From CAZNUM01 sp964539305 (lineage in GTDB: Bacteria > Fidelibacterota > Marinisomatia > Marinisomatales > TCS55), in contig CAZIIM010000008.1 in assembly GCA_964539305.1 (NCBI GenBank), forward strand, positions 1 through 64,000: a DNA stretch of 64,000 nt, in the 5' to 3' direction. Each line of letters opens with the position of its first letter. The stretch's first letter is position 1. The notes beneath the pieces are model-generated. The model did no database searches and was not told the origin of the DNA. It saw nothing but the letters and a program-made list of their open reading frames with translations. A program made the position numbers and the translations under genes. Shown here piece by piece: positions 1 through 8,041 of this stretch.

Positions 1-41
1 TTTACATGCGGCTTCGTCCGCTCAAATTTCTCCTTCGCCAT
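1..41 (-). CDS. tuf: Elongation factor Tu, 5' end only
   Basis: The reverse complement begins with ATG and reads MAKEKFERTKPHV before the window ends, the standard EF-Tu N-terminus just ahead of the first G-domain loop. EF-Tu delivers aminoacyl-tRNA to the ribosome as a GTP complex. Only 13 complete codons are present, so nothing can be said of the rest. It follows tRNA-Thr(GGT) by 43 bases and lies at the end of a four-tRNA run whose order matches the E. coli tufB operon, which independently supports the call. A perfect Shine-Dalgarno sequence lies six bases before the ATG. Confidence 0.93.
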   Translation of the reverse strand, partial: MAKEKFERTKPHV

Positions 42-47
42 TGCTCA

Positions 48-54
48 TCCTCCT
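48..54 (-). promoter_or_regulatory. Shine-Dalgarno site of tuf
   Basis: AGGAGGA on the minus strand, six bases upstream of the tuf ATG at 39-41. It is one of the few textbook ribosome binding sites in this window, as expected for a very highly translated gene. Confidence 0.85.
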
Positions 55-84
55 GTTTGTGATGATCCTATTTTTTTAGAAGAG

Positions 85-157
<73 letters not shown>

Positions 158-217
158 ACAACCAGATTCGGGCGTTTCGAGGTTCGATGCGCGTCGTTCA
201 GTCAATCGCCCGTTTTG

Positions 218-290
218 AGCGGGCGACGAGATTCGAACTCGCGACCCTCAGCTTGGAAGGCTGATGCTCTACCATCTGAGCTACACCCGC
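218..290 (-). tRNA. tRNA-Gly (anticodon TCC)
   Basis: A 73-base cloverleaf with acceptor stem GCGGGTG/CGCCCGC (one T-G pair), D-stem GCTC/GAGC, anticodon stem TCAGC/GCTGA with loop CTTCCAA (anticodon TCC) and a normal T-arm. CCA is not encoded. Only four bases separate it from tRNA-Tyr upstream, so the two must share a transcript. Confidence 0.97.
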
Positions 291-294
291 AATG

Positions 295-377
295 TGGGGA
301 GAGAAGGATTCGAACCTCCGTAGACATTCGTCGGCAGATTTACAGTCTGCTGCCTTTAACCACTCGGCCATCTCCCC
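295..377 (-). tRNA. tRNA-Tyr (anticodon GTA)
   Basis: An 83-base class II tRNA with the long variable arm expected for bacterial tRNA-Tyr. The acceptor stem is GGGGAGA/TCTCCCC, the anticodon stem GCAGA/TCTGC with loop CTGTAAA (anticodon GTA), and the discriminator is A. CCA is not encoded. It is the second tRNA of the Thr-Tyr-Gly-Thr-tuf operon. Confidence 0.97.
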
Positions 378-438
378 GTTTGGAACCCCCGAAATTATTT
401 TTCCAATCTTGTCCGCATCATGGGGTCTAATGGACTTG

Positions 439-512
439 AGCCGGTGGAGGGATTCGAACCCCCGACATCCTCATTACAAGTGAGGCGCTCTGGCCAACTG
501 AGCTACACCGGC
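439..512 (-). tRNA. tRNA-Thr (anticodon TGT)
   Basis: A 74-base cloverleaf with acceptor stem GCCGGTG/CACCGGC, anticodon stem CCTCA/TGAGG with loop CTTGTAA (anticodon TGT), and T-arm GGGGG/CCCTC with TTCGAAT (one mismatched pair). The discriminator is U and CCA is not encoded. It is the first gene of the tRNA-tuf operon, and the promoter should lie in the AT-rich bases between it and cysS. Confidence 0.96.
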
Positions 513-685
513 ATTCGAACACACCACCAGATTCCGGGAATTGGTCAGCCATAATTTTCATTGTCGCAATTTATTATTACTCAGAAAATGCCGGCTTCCG
601 CCCGGTTCCAGAATCTTCAATTATCAACGCAATTGGTATGGTTTTTGTACGTATCCCGCCAATCGACATCCGAAAAAAGCCTTGG

Positions 686-714
686 AATTTAGATTAAGAA
701 AAATTTGCTTACAA
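686..714 (-). promoter_or_regulatory. Candidate promoter of the tRNA-tuf operon
   Basis: In the gene-free 246 bases between cysS and the first tRNA, the minus strand carries TTGTAA, 17 bases, then TAAATT, a plausible sigma70-type -35/-10 pair in an AT-rich stretch. It lies about 170 bases upstream of tRNA-Thr(TGT), which is rather far. The call rests on spacing and partial consensus only; the promoter consensus of this lineage is unknown to me. Confidence 0.25.
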
Positions 715-758
715 TTCTTTTTGATAAAAACAACCAACTAAATTAAATCCGTCCGGAC

Positions 759-2147
759 TCAGGATCGGGTCACTTCAGAACCGGCTGCCGTATCTTTCAC
801 CTTCCAGCCCGCTTGAAGTAACTGTTCCCGTATTTCATCGGCGCGCTTCCAATCTTTATTCTTCCGGGCTTCCTCCCGCTGACGCACCAACGATAAAATA
901 TCCTCCGGAACCGGCTGTTCCCCGGGGACAATTCGTAATATAGAATCCACAGCTGAAATAAAGTTCAATCCTTCCTCAGCCGCCTCTGGAGAGACTTTAC
1001 TGCGATCCAGTAATAAGTTGGTCTTCCGAATCCATTCAAAAAAGACGGCCAGGGCTTCCGGTGTATTTAAATCATCACCCAGTGCCTGAGAAAATTGTTC
1101 AAAATCCTCAGGGTATTTTTCTGCTTTTATTTCCGCATCCGTTGTCAGGGCCGATAACCGCTTTTTTAACTCGGTAATACGCTGGAGCGCCCGGGCTGCT
1201 TCCGGTTGACGGTCGGGTGAAAACTGGACTTTTGAACGGTAGTGGGCACTCAATAAGATGAAACGGATCGTTTCGGTGGTCATTCCCTTCGAAAGCAGAT
1301 CCTGGATCCCGTAGAAGTTCCCGGCCGATTTACTCATTTTTCCACTTTCAACCGTCAAATGCTCCGAGTGGAGCCAGTAATTCACGAAAGGGGCTCCCGT
1401 GGCACAAACCGTCTGGGCAATCTCATTCTCGTGGTGGGGGAATAAATTATCAACGCCACCGCAGTGGATATCGAAATGATCCCCGAGATAAACCGTGGAC
1501 ATGGCTGAACATTCAATATGCCATCCCGGCCGACCCCGGCCCCAGGGCGAATCCCAATAAATATCTCCATCCTCTTCTTTCCAAGCTTTCCAGAGAGCAA
1601 AATCCTGGGGATTACTCAAATCGTATTCATCGGTGCTAACCCTCTCTGTGGATTTCTGAGCGGAAAAATCGAGTTTTACCAGGCGACCATAATCCTTGTA
1701 GGAGTCGATAGAAAAAAAGACAGAACCATCTTCCATCCGGTAGGCGAAGCCACGGTCCACCAAGGACTGAATCATTTCAATCATCTGTTGAATATGCCCC
1801 GTCGCCCGGGGATATTGATCGGCGGGAAGAATATCCAAGCGTTTCAGATCCTCGAAAAAAAAGTCCGAGTACTGCTTTGTAAGTTCTGCCAGCCGCTCCC
1901 GTTTTCCTCCAGCCCGCTGTATGGTTTTATCGTCCACATCGGTAATATTCATTACATGGTAGACCTCAAATCCGCGGAAGCGTAAAAAACGCTTTAGCAG
2001 ATCTTCAAACAAGAAGGTACGGAAATTTCCAATATGGGCAACATCATAGACGGTGGGACCGCAGGTGTACAATCGCACCTTCCCCTCCTCCAGCGGGACA
2101 AATGGTTCCTTTTTCCGGGTCAGGGAGTTATAAAATTGGATTGGCAT
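759..2147 (-). CDS. cysS: Cysteinyl-tRNA synthetase
   Basis: Charges tRNA-Cys with cysteine in the cytoplasm. The 462-residue length is normal for this class I enzyme. The HIGN form of the HIGH signature is at residues 38-41 and KMSKS at 270-274. The zinc site that selects cysteine is complete, with C29 (in CGPTVYD), C213, H238 and E242. The ATG at 2145-2147 lies inside the last 20 bases of the upstream NusG-like gene, so the two are translated together. It is the last gene of a long minus-strand run that begins near yebC and is followed by the promoter region of the tRNA-tuf operon. Confidence 0.97.
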   Translation of the reverse strand: MPIQFYNSLTRKKEPFVPLEEGKVRLYTCGPTVYDVAHIGNFRTFLFEDLLKRFLRFRGFEVYHVMNITDVDDKTIQRAGGKRERLAELTKQYSDFFFEDLKRLDILPADQYPRATGHIQQMIEMIQSLVDRGFAYRMEDGSVFFSIDSYKDYGRLVKLDFSAQKSTERVSTDEYDLSNPQDFALWKAWKEEDGDIYWDSPWGRGRPGWHIECSAMSTVYLGDHFDIHCGGVDNLFPHHENEIAQTVCATGAPFVNYWLHSEHLTVESGKMSKSAGNFYGIQDLLSKGMTTETIRFILLSAHYRSKVQFSPDRQPEAARALQRITELKKRLSALTTDAEIKAEKYPEDFEQFSQALGDDLNTPEALAVFFEWIRKTNLLLDRSKVSPEAAEEGLNFISAVDSILRIVPGEQPVPEDILSLVRQREEARKNKDWKRADEIREQLLQAGWKVKDTAAGSEVTRS

Positions 2148-2643
2148 GTTTCGAATCCACAGACCTCAAATATTTTCGCTCAATATGAAGGGCAATGGCC
2201 TGCTGAATGGCATCAATCCGAAGGACAAATTGATCTTCACCCTTGATACGCATCACAAATCCCCGAGCCCCTTTCATCGGTCCGGCGATGACTTCCACCT
2301 CATCACCAACTGAAAAATATTCAGTCGCCTCCAGAGTGTAGCCTCCTTCAAGAGCCATTCGAATGGATTCAATCGTCTCCTCGCGTACCGTAGCGATCAC
2401 TCCGTTAAATTTGACAATACTGCTGACACCGTGAGTTTGAAGGACAAAAAGGGTATTTTTCAATTCTACCTTAGCAAACAGGTATCCGCTGAAAAGAGGT
2501 AACTCCACCCACTTCGTTCGGTCGCTCCATTTCCTTTTTTGTTTCACTAAGGGTAAATAGGCGGTGATTCCTTTTTTTACCAGCTGGGCGTAGGCTACCT
2601 TTTCCGCCCGTGGTTTTGAACGGACTGCAATCCAGGATTCCAT
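2128..2643 (-). CDS. NusG-family transcription antitermination protein (UpxY/RfaH-like paralogue)
   Basis: A 171-residue protein with an N-terminal NGN domain (about residues 3-100, beginning ESWIAVRSKPRAEKVA and including LPLFSGYLFAKVE) and a C-terminal KOW motif (about 111-140, FSVGDEVEVIAGPMKGARG). NGN domains bind RNA polymerase and suppress pausing; KOW domains contact Rho, NusE or the ribosome. A housekeeping NusG normally sits beside secE and rplK, so this copy is more likely a specialised paralogue such as those that keep polymerase moving through polysaccharide operons. Its ATG shares one base with the ddl stop and its 3' end overlaps cysS by 20 bases. Which operon it serves cannot be told from the window. 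Confidence 0.85.
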   Translation of the reverse strand: MESWIAVRSKPRAEKVAYAQLVKKGITAYLPLVKQKRKWSDRTKWVELPLFSGYLFAKVELKNTLFVLQTHGVSSIVKFNGVIATVREETIESIRMALEGGYTLEATEYFSVGDEVEVIAGPMKGARGFVMRIKGEDQFVLRIDAIQQAIALHIERKYLRSVDSKHANPIL

Positions 2644-3542
2644 CAGTTTTTCAATGCCTCCTCAATAATTTTTTCAATCAAGGTGTCAAAGGAGTAACCG
2701 GCTGCCCGGGCGGCTTTTGGTACCAGACTGGTTTCGGTCATCCCGGGTAAGGTATTCGCCTCCAGAAACCAGGCACAATTATCGTCCGATAACCGGAAAT
2801 CAATTCGGGCATAATGGCGACACCCCAGAAGCTGATAGATTTTCATGGCTTCTGCCTGAATTTTTCCGGTGACAGCGGGATGAATGTCGGCAGGACAGAA
2901 ATACTGACTCAACCCTTTTTCATATTTGCAGGAATAATCATACAATTCATGGGAAGGCACAATTTCCACAATGGGTAAAACTTCATTCCCCACCATACTG
3001 ACCGTTATTTCCCGCCCGGCAACAAACTCTTCAATTAAAACGCTGCTCCCGTATTTGAGAGCCAAGGCTATGGCGGTTTCCACATCGGGTTGATTGTGGA
3101 CAATACTTAATCCGATCGTGCTCCCCTGATCATTCGGCTTGATTACGAGCGGAAATGTAAAGGATGACAAAGAAGGAATGGATTCATGGGTTTTCAGGTA
3201 TTCCCAGCGAGGTGTCTGGAGTCCCTCGCTCTTCACCAGTAATTTGCTGAGATGCTTATTCATGCAGATCGCCGAAGCTTCATGATTTGAACCAGTGTAA
3301 GGAGTTCCCAGGGATTCCAAAAAGCCGGAAATAACGCCATTTTCGCCACTCCCCCCGTGGAGCGCATTAAAAACTAAATCCACCTTTTCAAGCGTTGGAA
3401 TTAGTGGCTGAATGGTATCTTCCAATACCAGGGGTAGTGTTTCATGGTTTAAATTCTCTAAAGCGGTCACAACGGCTTCTCCCGTCTTCAGAGAAACGGC
3501 TCTCTCGTCGGAGGTGCCTCCCATTAATACGGCGATTTTCAT
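2643..3542 (-). CDS. ddl: D-alanine--D-alanine ligase
   Basis: An ATP-grasp ligase that makes the D-Ala-D-Ala dipeptide of the peptidoglycan stem. The 299 residues match the usual Ddl length. Visible signatures are VFNALHGGSGENG near residue 60, the ATP-binding KPNDQGSTIGLS, the EEFVAGREITVSM strand and the C-terminal magnesium-binding FLEANTLPGMT. The start overlaps the upstream phosphatase gene by four bases (ATGA), and the stop overlaps the ATG of the NusG-like gene. It is part of the envelope section of the long minus-strand operon with ftsK and a flippase-like protein. Confidence 0.96.
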   Translation of the reverse strand: MKIAVLMGGTSDERAVSLKTGEAVVTALENLNHETLPLVLEDTIQPLIPTLEKVDLVFNALHGGSGENGVISGFLESLGTPYTGSNHEASAICMNKHLSKLLVKSEGLQTPRWEYLKTHESIPSLSSFTFPLVIKPNDQGSTIGLSIVHNQPDVETAIALALKYGSSVLIEEFVAGREITVSMVGNEVLPIVEIVPSHELYDYSCKYEKGLSQYFCPADIHPAVTGKIQAEAMKIYQLLGCRHYARIDFRLSDDNCAWFLEANTLPGMTETSLVPKAARAAGYSFDTLIEKIIEEALKN

Positions 3543-4090
3543 TCCGTTTTCCCCAGAAGGACTTGAGCCCCTATCCCTAAATCCTCAACGACATACGTAG
3601 GCCGAAACTGTTTTTTCAGTTCTGATCGGGTCTGTCTTCCTTTCCCTGTGAGAACGAGCATTGTATCCATCCCTAAATTTACTCCTGCCTCCATATCAGA
3701 AGCAGCATCGCCGATCATGAGTGATTTGGTTAAATCCAGATTATATTCTGCCGCTGCCTGGAGAAACATTTCTGTACCCGGCTTCCGGAAACCGGTGGCT
3801 TTATCCGGATGATCAGGACAATAATAAATATCCAGCAGTGAGATGTTTCGTTTTCGGAACGCCTCCCGGATGAATTGGTGGATTTCTTCCAACGCCTCTG
3901 GCTTAATTAGGCCTCTGCCAATCCCCGATTGGTTGGTGACAATGAAGAATTGATAGCCGGCAGCCGATAGTGATTCGAGAGCCGGTAGGGTAAAATCAAA
4001 AAAGTGAAATTGTTCGATGGAACGGATGTAACCGGGATCCGGATTAAGGGTACCATCACGGTCAAGAAAAATGGTATCATAGAGCTTCAT
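3539..4090 (-). CDS. HAD-IIIA phosphatase, GmhB-like (heptose bisphosphate phosphatase family)
   Basis: A 183-residue HAD-superfamily phosphatase. The nucleophile motif FLDRDGTLN (DxD at residues 9-11), the second motif FIVTNQSG, a conserved lysine in FRKPG and the acidic motif MIGDAASDMEAG are all present. The family includes GmhB, which removes the 7-phosphate from heptose bisphosphate during LPS core synthesis, and HisB-N. GmhB usually has a four-residue zinc site. Here YYCPDHPD keeps the first part, but the CxC of the following loop is missing and the loop is shortened to KATGFRKPG, so zinc binding is doubtful and the substrate uncertain. Both ends overlap neighbours by four bases. Confidence 0.8.
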   Translation of the reverse strand: MKLYDTIFLDRDGTLNPDPGYIRSIEQFHFFDFTLPALESLSAAGYQFFIVTNQSGIGRGLIKPEALEEIHQFIREAFRKRNISLLDIYYCPDHPDKATGFRKPGTEMFLQAAAEYNLDLTKSLMIGDAASDMEAGVNLGMDTMLVLTGKGRQTRSELKKQFRPTYVVEDLGIGAQVLLGKTE

Positions 4091-5001
4091 TCAGCAATAT
4101 GCCTTCCTGACACATCCTTTAAGTGGATGGAGCTGCGGAAGAAATAGAAGGCCCCAATGATCACCAGGGGGATAAAACCGACCGCATGGATGATGACGGC
4201 AAAAGCCTGGGATTCTGATAAACTGGCATTGAAAAGACTCGTCAGAATGTAGACTGCAGTGGCGTGGTAGGTACCAATGTATCCGGGAGCCGCCGGGATG
4301 GAGACTGCCAGCGATGTAGTTACCAGGACAATGCCTACACCCACAGGACCCAGATCCAGATGAGTAGCTTTCACCGTGAAAAACACCATGACATAATAAA
4401 TGAGCCAGAGGAAGATGGTATGGACAATGATTTGTCCCACGTGGCGGGTTTGGCGAATGGCGGTCAATCCTTCCATTAGATTATTAATCAAAACGAAGAT
4501 TCGGTGGAACAGGGCGATTTTGAACAGTTTCCAGCGACCAATTTTCTCCATCAGATCCACCGGCGACACTACCAAAAAAATAAAAAATCCAATTAATCCC
4601 GCTACAATCAATACAAGTGGAATAATAATACTACCGCCCCAGTTATTGTAAGGGTAAAAAAAGGAAAACAGGATAATCATGGCAACCAAACCGGCGAAGT
4701 CCAGGATGCGTTCCAGGAGAACGGTACCAAACACGGCAGTAGCACTGATATTTGTTTCCTCGGAAAGACTATAGGCCCTTAACACTTCCCCTAGACGGAA
4801 AGGTAATACACCATTTCCGAAGTAACCAATCATGGTTGAACTGAACAGGCGCGTAAACGGAATCACCTCAATCGGTTCCAGTAACACCTGCCACCGTTCC
4901 GCTCGCACCGCCACGCTGAAAACGATCAGAACAAGAACGACTGAAATATACCAGAAATTGACCAGTTTGAGATGCAGCAGCAATTCCTGGAATTCCACAT
5001 T
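4087..5001 (-). CDS. Lysylphosphatidylglycerol synthase TM-domain (YbhN/AglD) family membrane protein, 5' end lost in gap
   Basis: About 305 residues of a polytopic inner-membrane protein with seven or so hydrophobic helices. The section NVEFQELLLHLK, then a helix, then RAERWQVLL is the usual start of this family right after its first helix. GVLPFRLGEVLRAYSL and AVFGTVLLERILD, its most conserved parts, follow. Only about 25 codons (the start and first helix) seem to be missing into the N run. Members are flippases or transporters of lipid-linked substrates; the substrate here is unknown. The 3' end overlaps the phosphatase gene by four bases. A frame that runs on through the N run to 5220 should not be taken as one protein. 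Confidence 0.8.
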   Translation of the reverse strand, partial: NVEFQELLLHLKLVNFWYISVVLVLIVFSVAVRAERWQVLLEPIEVIPFTRLFSSTMIGYFGNGVLPFRLGEVLRAYSLSEETNISATAVFGTVLLERILDFAGLVAMIILFSFFYPYNNWGGSIIIPLVLIVAGLIGFFIFLVVSPVDLMEKIGRWKLFKIALFHRIFVLINNLMEGLTAIRQTRHVGQIIVHTIFLWLIYYVMVFFTVKATHLDLGPVGVGIVLVTTSLAVSIPAAPGYIGTYHATAVYILTSLFNASLSESQAFAVIIHAVGFIPLVIIGAFYFFRSSIHLKDVSGRHIAE

Positions 5002-5101
5002 NNNNNNNNNNNNNNNNNNNNNNNNNNNNNNNNNNNNNNNNNNNNNNNNNNNNNNNNNNNNNNNNNNNNNNNNNNNNNNNNNNNNNNNNNNNNNNNNNNN
5101 N
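5002..5101. other. Scaffold gap (100 N), real length unknown
   Basis: Exactly 100 N, the usual placeholder for a join of unknown length. The flanks share no sequence, so unlike the two later gaps this one hides real DNA: most of a small exported protein gene and the first codons of the flippase-like gene. Confidence 0.9.
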
Positions 5102-5220
5102 CTCATTACAACACCGGGTTCAGCTGTGAGAACCGCACGCACATGTTCTGCCAAAGGTGGGAGTTGCCCTGCGACTCCCGAAAACAGGAGCCAAACTGTG
5201 AGCACAAACTTAAAAGGCAT
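5102..5220 (-). CDS. N-terminus of an exported protein, LolA candidate (truncated by gap)
   Basis: ATG at 5218-5220, four bases after the ftsK stop, opens a 39-codon reading frame cut by the N run. It begins MPFKFVLTVWLLFSGVAGQ, a clear signal peptide, then an amphipathic stretch (LAEHVRAVLTA). In many Gram-negative bacteria ftsK is followed directly by lolA, the periplasmic carrier that moves lipoproteins to the outer membrane, and the position and signal peptide fit that. The visible residues are too few to prove it. The assignment is inferred from gene order only. Confidence 0.45.
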
Positions 5221-5224
5221 CGCG

Positions 5225-7044
5225 TTAAGTGTCTAAACTATCCAGGTAAGATTCGTCCACGAGCACTTCCCGGGCTTTACTCCCGGTAAAGGGTCCCACA
5301 ATGCCAGCCTGTTCCATTTCGTCTATGAGTCGTGCAGCCCTGGAATAGCCAATCTTCAACCGGCGTTGCAGAAGGGAAATGGATCCCTGTTGATGAATAA
5401 CCACCAAACGGACTGCTTCATCAAAGAGATCGTCAAAACCGCCCATGTCTCCCCCCTCCCCGGTCGTGCCCGCTTGTGTCTCCTTAATCCCCGGTAGAAC
5501 CAACTCTTCTGCCTTGGGTTGCTGGGTAATGTGTTCCATGAGGGCTCTGATTTCCTCCAGGGAAAGGAATGCATTATGGAGCCGGACCGGTTCCGAAGAC
5601 CCGTGCCCGAGATATAACATATCTCCCCGGCCAATCAGTTTCTCCGCCCCGGATTGGTCGATGATGGTTCTGGAGTCAATTTTCGTGGCAACCTGAAAAG
5701 CAATCCGGGATGGGAAATTGGCTTTAATGACACCCGTAATCACATCCACCGAAGGGCGCTGGGTGGCGACGACCAGATGAATCCCCACTGCCCGGGCCAA
5801 TTGTGCCAGGCGCGCAATCGGCGCCTCCACATCCTTGGCATTCAGCATCATCAGGTCCGCAAGTTCATCAATCACCACAATGATGTAGGGCATGATAGGT
5901 TCACCGCGGCTGCGCATCCGTTCATTGTATTCATCAATATTCCGGACAATTTCCGCCGCCATGACGTCGTAACGTCGACCCATTTCCCGCTCAACGGCCC
6001 GAAGGGCCAGAACAGAATTTTCAGGAGTGGTCACGATCGTTTCGTCAATATTTTCAATCCCAAGCAGATGATACCCCTCCAGCGCCCGGTACAGGGTCAT
6101 TTCCACTTTCTTCGGATCAATAATAACAAACTTGACTTCATTGGGCGAGGCCCGGTACAACAGACTGGCAAGAATCGTATTGATACAAACAGACTTACCC
6201 GATCCAGTAGTCCCGGCAATAAGCAAATGGGGCATCAGGGTTAAATCCAAAATGGCAATTTCACCGGAGGTGGTTTTTCCGATGGCGAGAGCCAGCTTCG
6301 ATTTGGCCTTGGCGAACTTTTCTGAATTGATAATCGATTTAAAATAGACCATGTCCGGGTTCCGATTGGGAATTTCAATCCCCACAGAGGACTTCCCCGG
6401 AATGGGAGCAATCACACGAACACGGGAGGCTTCCATCACGCGAGCCAGATCGTCGGATAAGGCGACAAATTTATTTACACGAACGCCCTCCGCCGGTTCT
6501 ACCTCAAACAGGGTAATGACAGGCCCCGGACTTACGTTTACTACCTTTCCTTCGACTCCGAATGTTTGCAGCGATTGCGTGAGAAAATTCGCCCGATCCA
6601 CCAATTCTTCCCGGGTCATACCACCTTGAATATTTAAAGGTTGATTCAACAAATCGGGAGAAGGAAGCTGATATTTCCTGCGGGGTGCCTGCCGTTCCTT
6701 GACATCATCAAGGTTAACTTCCTTTTCTTCCACCATTTTTTCCACAGCCAGGGTTTCATCCGGCTGTTCGTCTTTACGTNNNNNNNNNNNNNNNNNNNNN
6801 NNNNNNNNNNNNNNNNNNNNNNNNNNNNNNNNNNNNNNNNNNNNNNNNNNNNNNNNNNNNNNNNNNNNNNNNNNNNNNNGTAATAAGCAATCCAGACTCC
6901 CAGGATCCCCATTGGATTCTGAACCTGAACATTGGGTGAAATGCCCGGATCTTCATGGGGGTTGTACCCGATCAAGCTTACAAGCACCAGCAGGAATACG
7001 GCCATGGTCAGGATTCCCAGTACTTCCCGACGGCGCTCTCTCAT
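5225..7044 (-). CDS. ftsK: DNA translocase FtsK/SpoIIIE, interrupted by a scaffold gap
   Basis: Septal DNA pump that clears chromosome ends during division. The first 55 residues (7044 down to 6880) give a basic start, one membrane helix, a short periplasmic loop and the start of helix two (NPMGILGVWIAYY). After the gap, from 6779, the reading frame continues with an acidic linker, the RecA-like motor (Walker A GTTGSGKSV, Walker B IVVIDELADLMM, and the region ATQRPSVDVITG) and a C-terminal winged-helix gamma domain (LLQRRLKIGYSRAARLID) that reads KOPS sites. Helices 2-4 are missing, so the true gap is probably longer than 100 bases. The start overlaps the epimerase stop (ATGA). Confidence 0.95.
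6780..6879. other. Scaffold gap (100 N) inside ftsK
   Basis: Exactly 100 N with no sequence shared between the flanks. It falls where the remaining N-terminal transmembrane helices of FtsK should be encoded, so several hundred bases may be missing. Confidence 0.9.
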
Positions 7045-8030
7045 CGGTACAGCTCCGGATAGGTTTCACTCATTTGATCATACCATTTCACAAAAGCGTT
7101 AATTCCTTCTTCAATATGGGTTTGGGGATGGTAATCCAGTCGCCGGCTGGCCCTGGAAACATCCGCAAAGGTTTGTTCCACGTCCCCAAGCTGAAACGGA
7201 TGACGCTTGGTCTGGATTTCCAGCTTTGTGGCGTGATGTATGATGTTCAGCAAATCAGACAACTTTACCGGTTCCGAATTTCCCAGGTTGTAAATGATGA
7301 ATTGATCTTCTGCAATCAGGGCGTTTAATATACCAATAATGATGTCATCGATGTAGGTATAATCCCGGGCACTGCTCCCATCCCCGAAGACGGGGATCGG
7401 GTCGCCGTTCTTGGCCAGCCTTATAAACTTGTGAATCGCCATTTCCGGCCTTTGACGGGGCCCATACACAGTGAAAAACCGCAGACAGGTGGTGGGAATT
7501 CCCGTAAGGTAGTGATAAGTAAAACAGAGGATTTCACCCATTTTCTTAGTCGCACCATATGGAGAAACCTGTTGATCCACATTATCGTCTTCGGAGAAGG
7601 GGGTTTTTTTATTATTCCCATACAACGAAGAAGAAGAGGCGAAAATCAATTTTTCCACTGGATGATTTTTTATGACTTCCAGCAGGGTTTGAGTTCCCCG
7701 GATGTTTACATCCGTGTACAAACTGGGATTCTCAACGGAGGGTCGGACGCCGGCCATGGCAGCCAAATGAATGACATGGCCAAATTCATGTTGTTTAAAA
7801 ATCCTGATTAAGGTGTCTTGATCCCGAATATCTCCTTCTACAAACGAGAAGCGATCATAATCAAAATGATGTTTCTGGTTCAAGCGCTTGATCCCTGGAT
7901 TATAAAAATCATTCAGATTATCCAAGCAAACGACTGTATTCCCCTCCTGGAGTAGACGATCAATTAAATGGGACCCGATAAATCCGGCCCCGCCAGTGAC
8001 AAGCAGAGGTTTCTGGAAAGAGTAATCCAT
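7041..8030 (-). CDS. NAD-dependent sugar-nucleotide epimerase, UDP-glucuronate 4-epimerase type
   Basis: A 329-residue extended short-chain dehydrogenase/reductase. The NAD-binding TGGAGFIGS is at residues 12-20, the catalytic serine lies in FASSSSLYG, and the YxxxK pair is in SPYGATKKMG. RFFTVYGPRQRPEMAI is the form seen in bacterial UDP-glucuronate/galacturonate 4-epimerases rather than in GalE. It would supply uronic acids or related sugars for surface polysaccharide. It overlaps ftsK by four bases and ends 11 bases from gcvT. The exact substrate cannot be fixed from the motifs. Confidence 0.85.
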   Translation of the reverse strand: MDYSFQKPLLVTGGAGFIGSHLIDRLLQEGNTVVCLDNLNDFYNPGIKRLNQKHHFDYDRFSFVEGDIRDQDTLIRIFKQHEFGHVIHLAAMAGVRPSVENPSLYTDVNIRGTQTLLEVIKNHPVEKLIFASSSSLYGNNKKTPFSEDDNVDQQVSPYGATKKMGEILCFTYHYLTGIPTTCLRFFTVYGPRQRPEMAIHKFIRLAKNGDPIPVFGDGSSARDYTYIDDIIIGILNALIAEDQFIIYNLGNSEPVKLSDLLNIIHHATKLEIQTKRHPFQLGDVEQTFADVSRASRRLDYHPQTHIEEGINAFVKWYDQMSETYPELYR

Positions 8031-8041
8031 AAAGTTATTCT

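Noticed and set aside
541..741. A 66-codon plus-strand frame between the tRNA operon and cysS
   Set aside because: No ribosome binding site, no recognisable composition or domain, and it would cover the likely promoter region of the tRNA operon.
1518..1985. 155-codon frame antisense to cysS
   Set aside because: It lies entirely inside a well-supported synthetase gene, and its peptide shows no family features.
4087..5220. One continuous 377-residue membrane protein across the N run
   Set aside because: The two ends belong to different protein types (signal peptide of an exported protein, and a flippase lacking its first helix); continuity comes only from the placeholder N.
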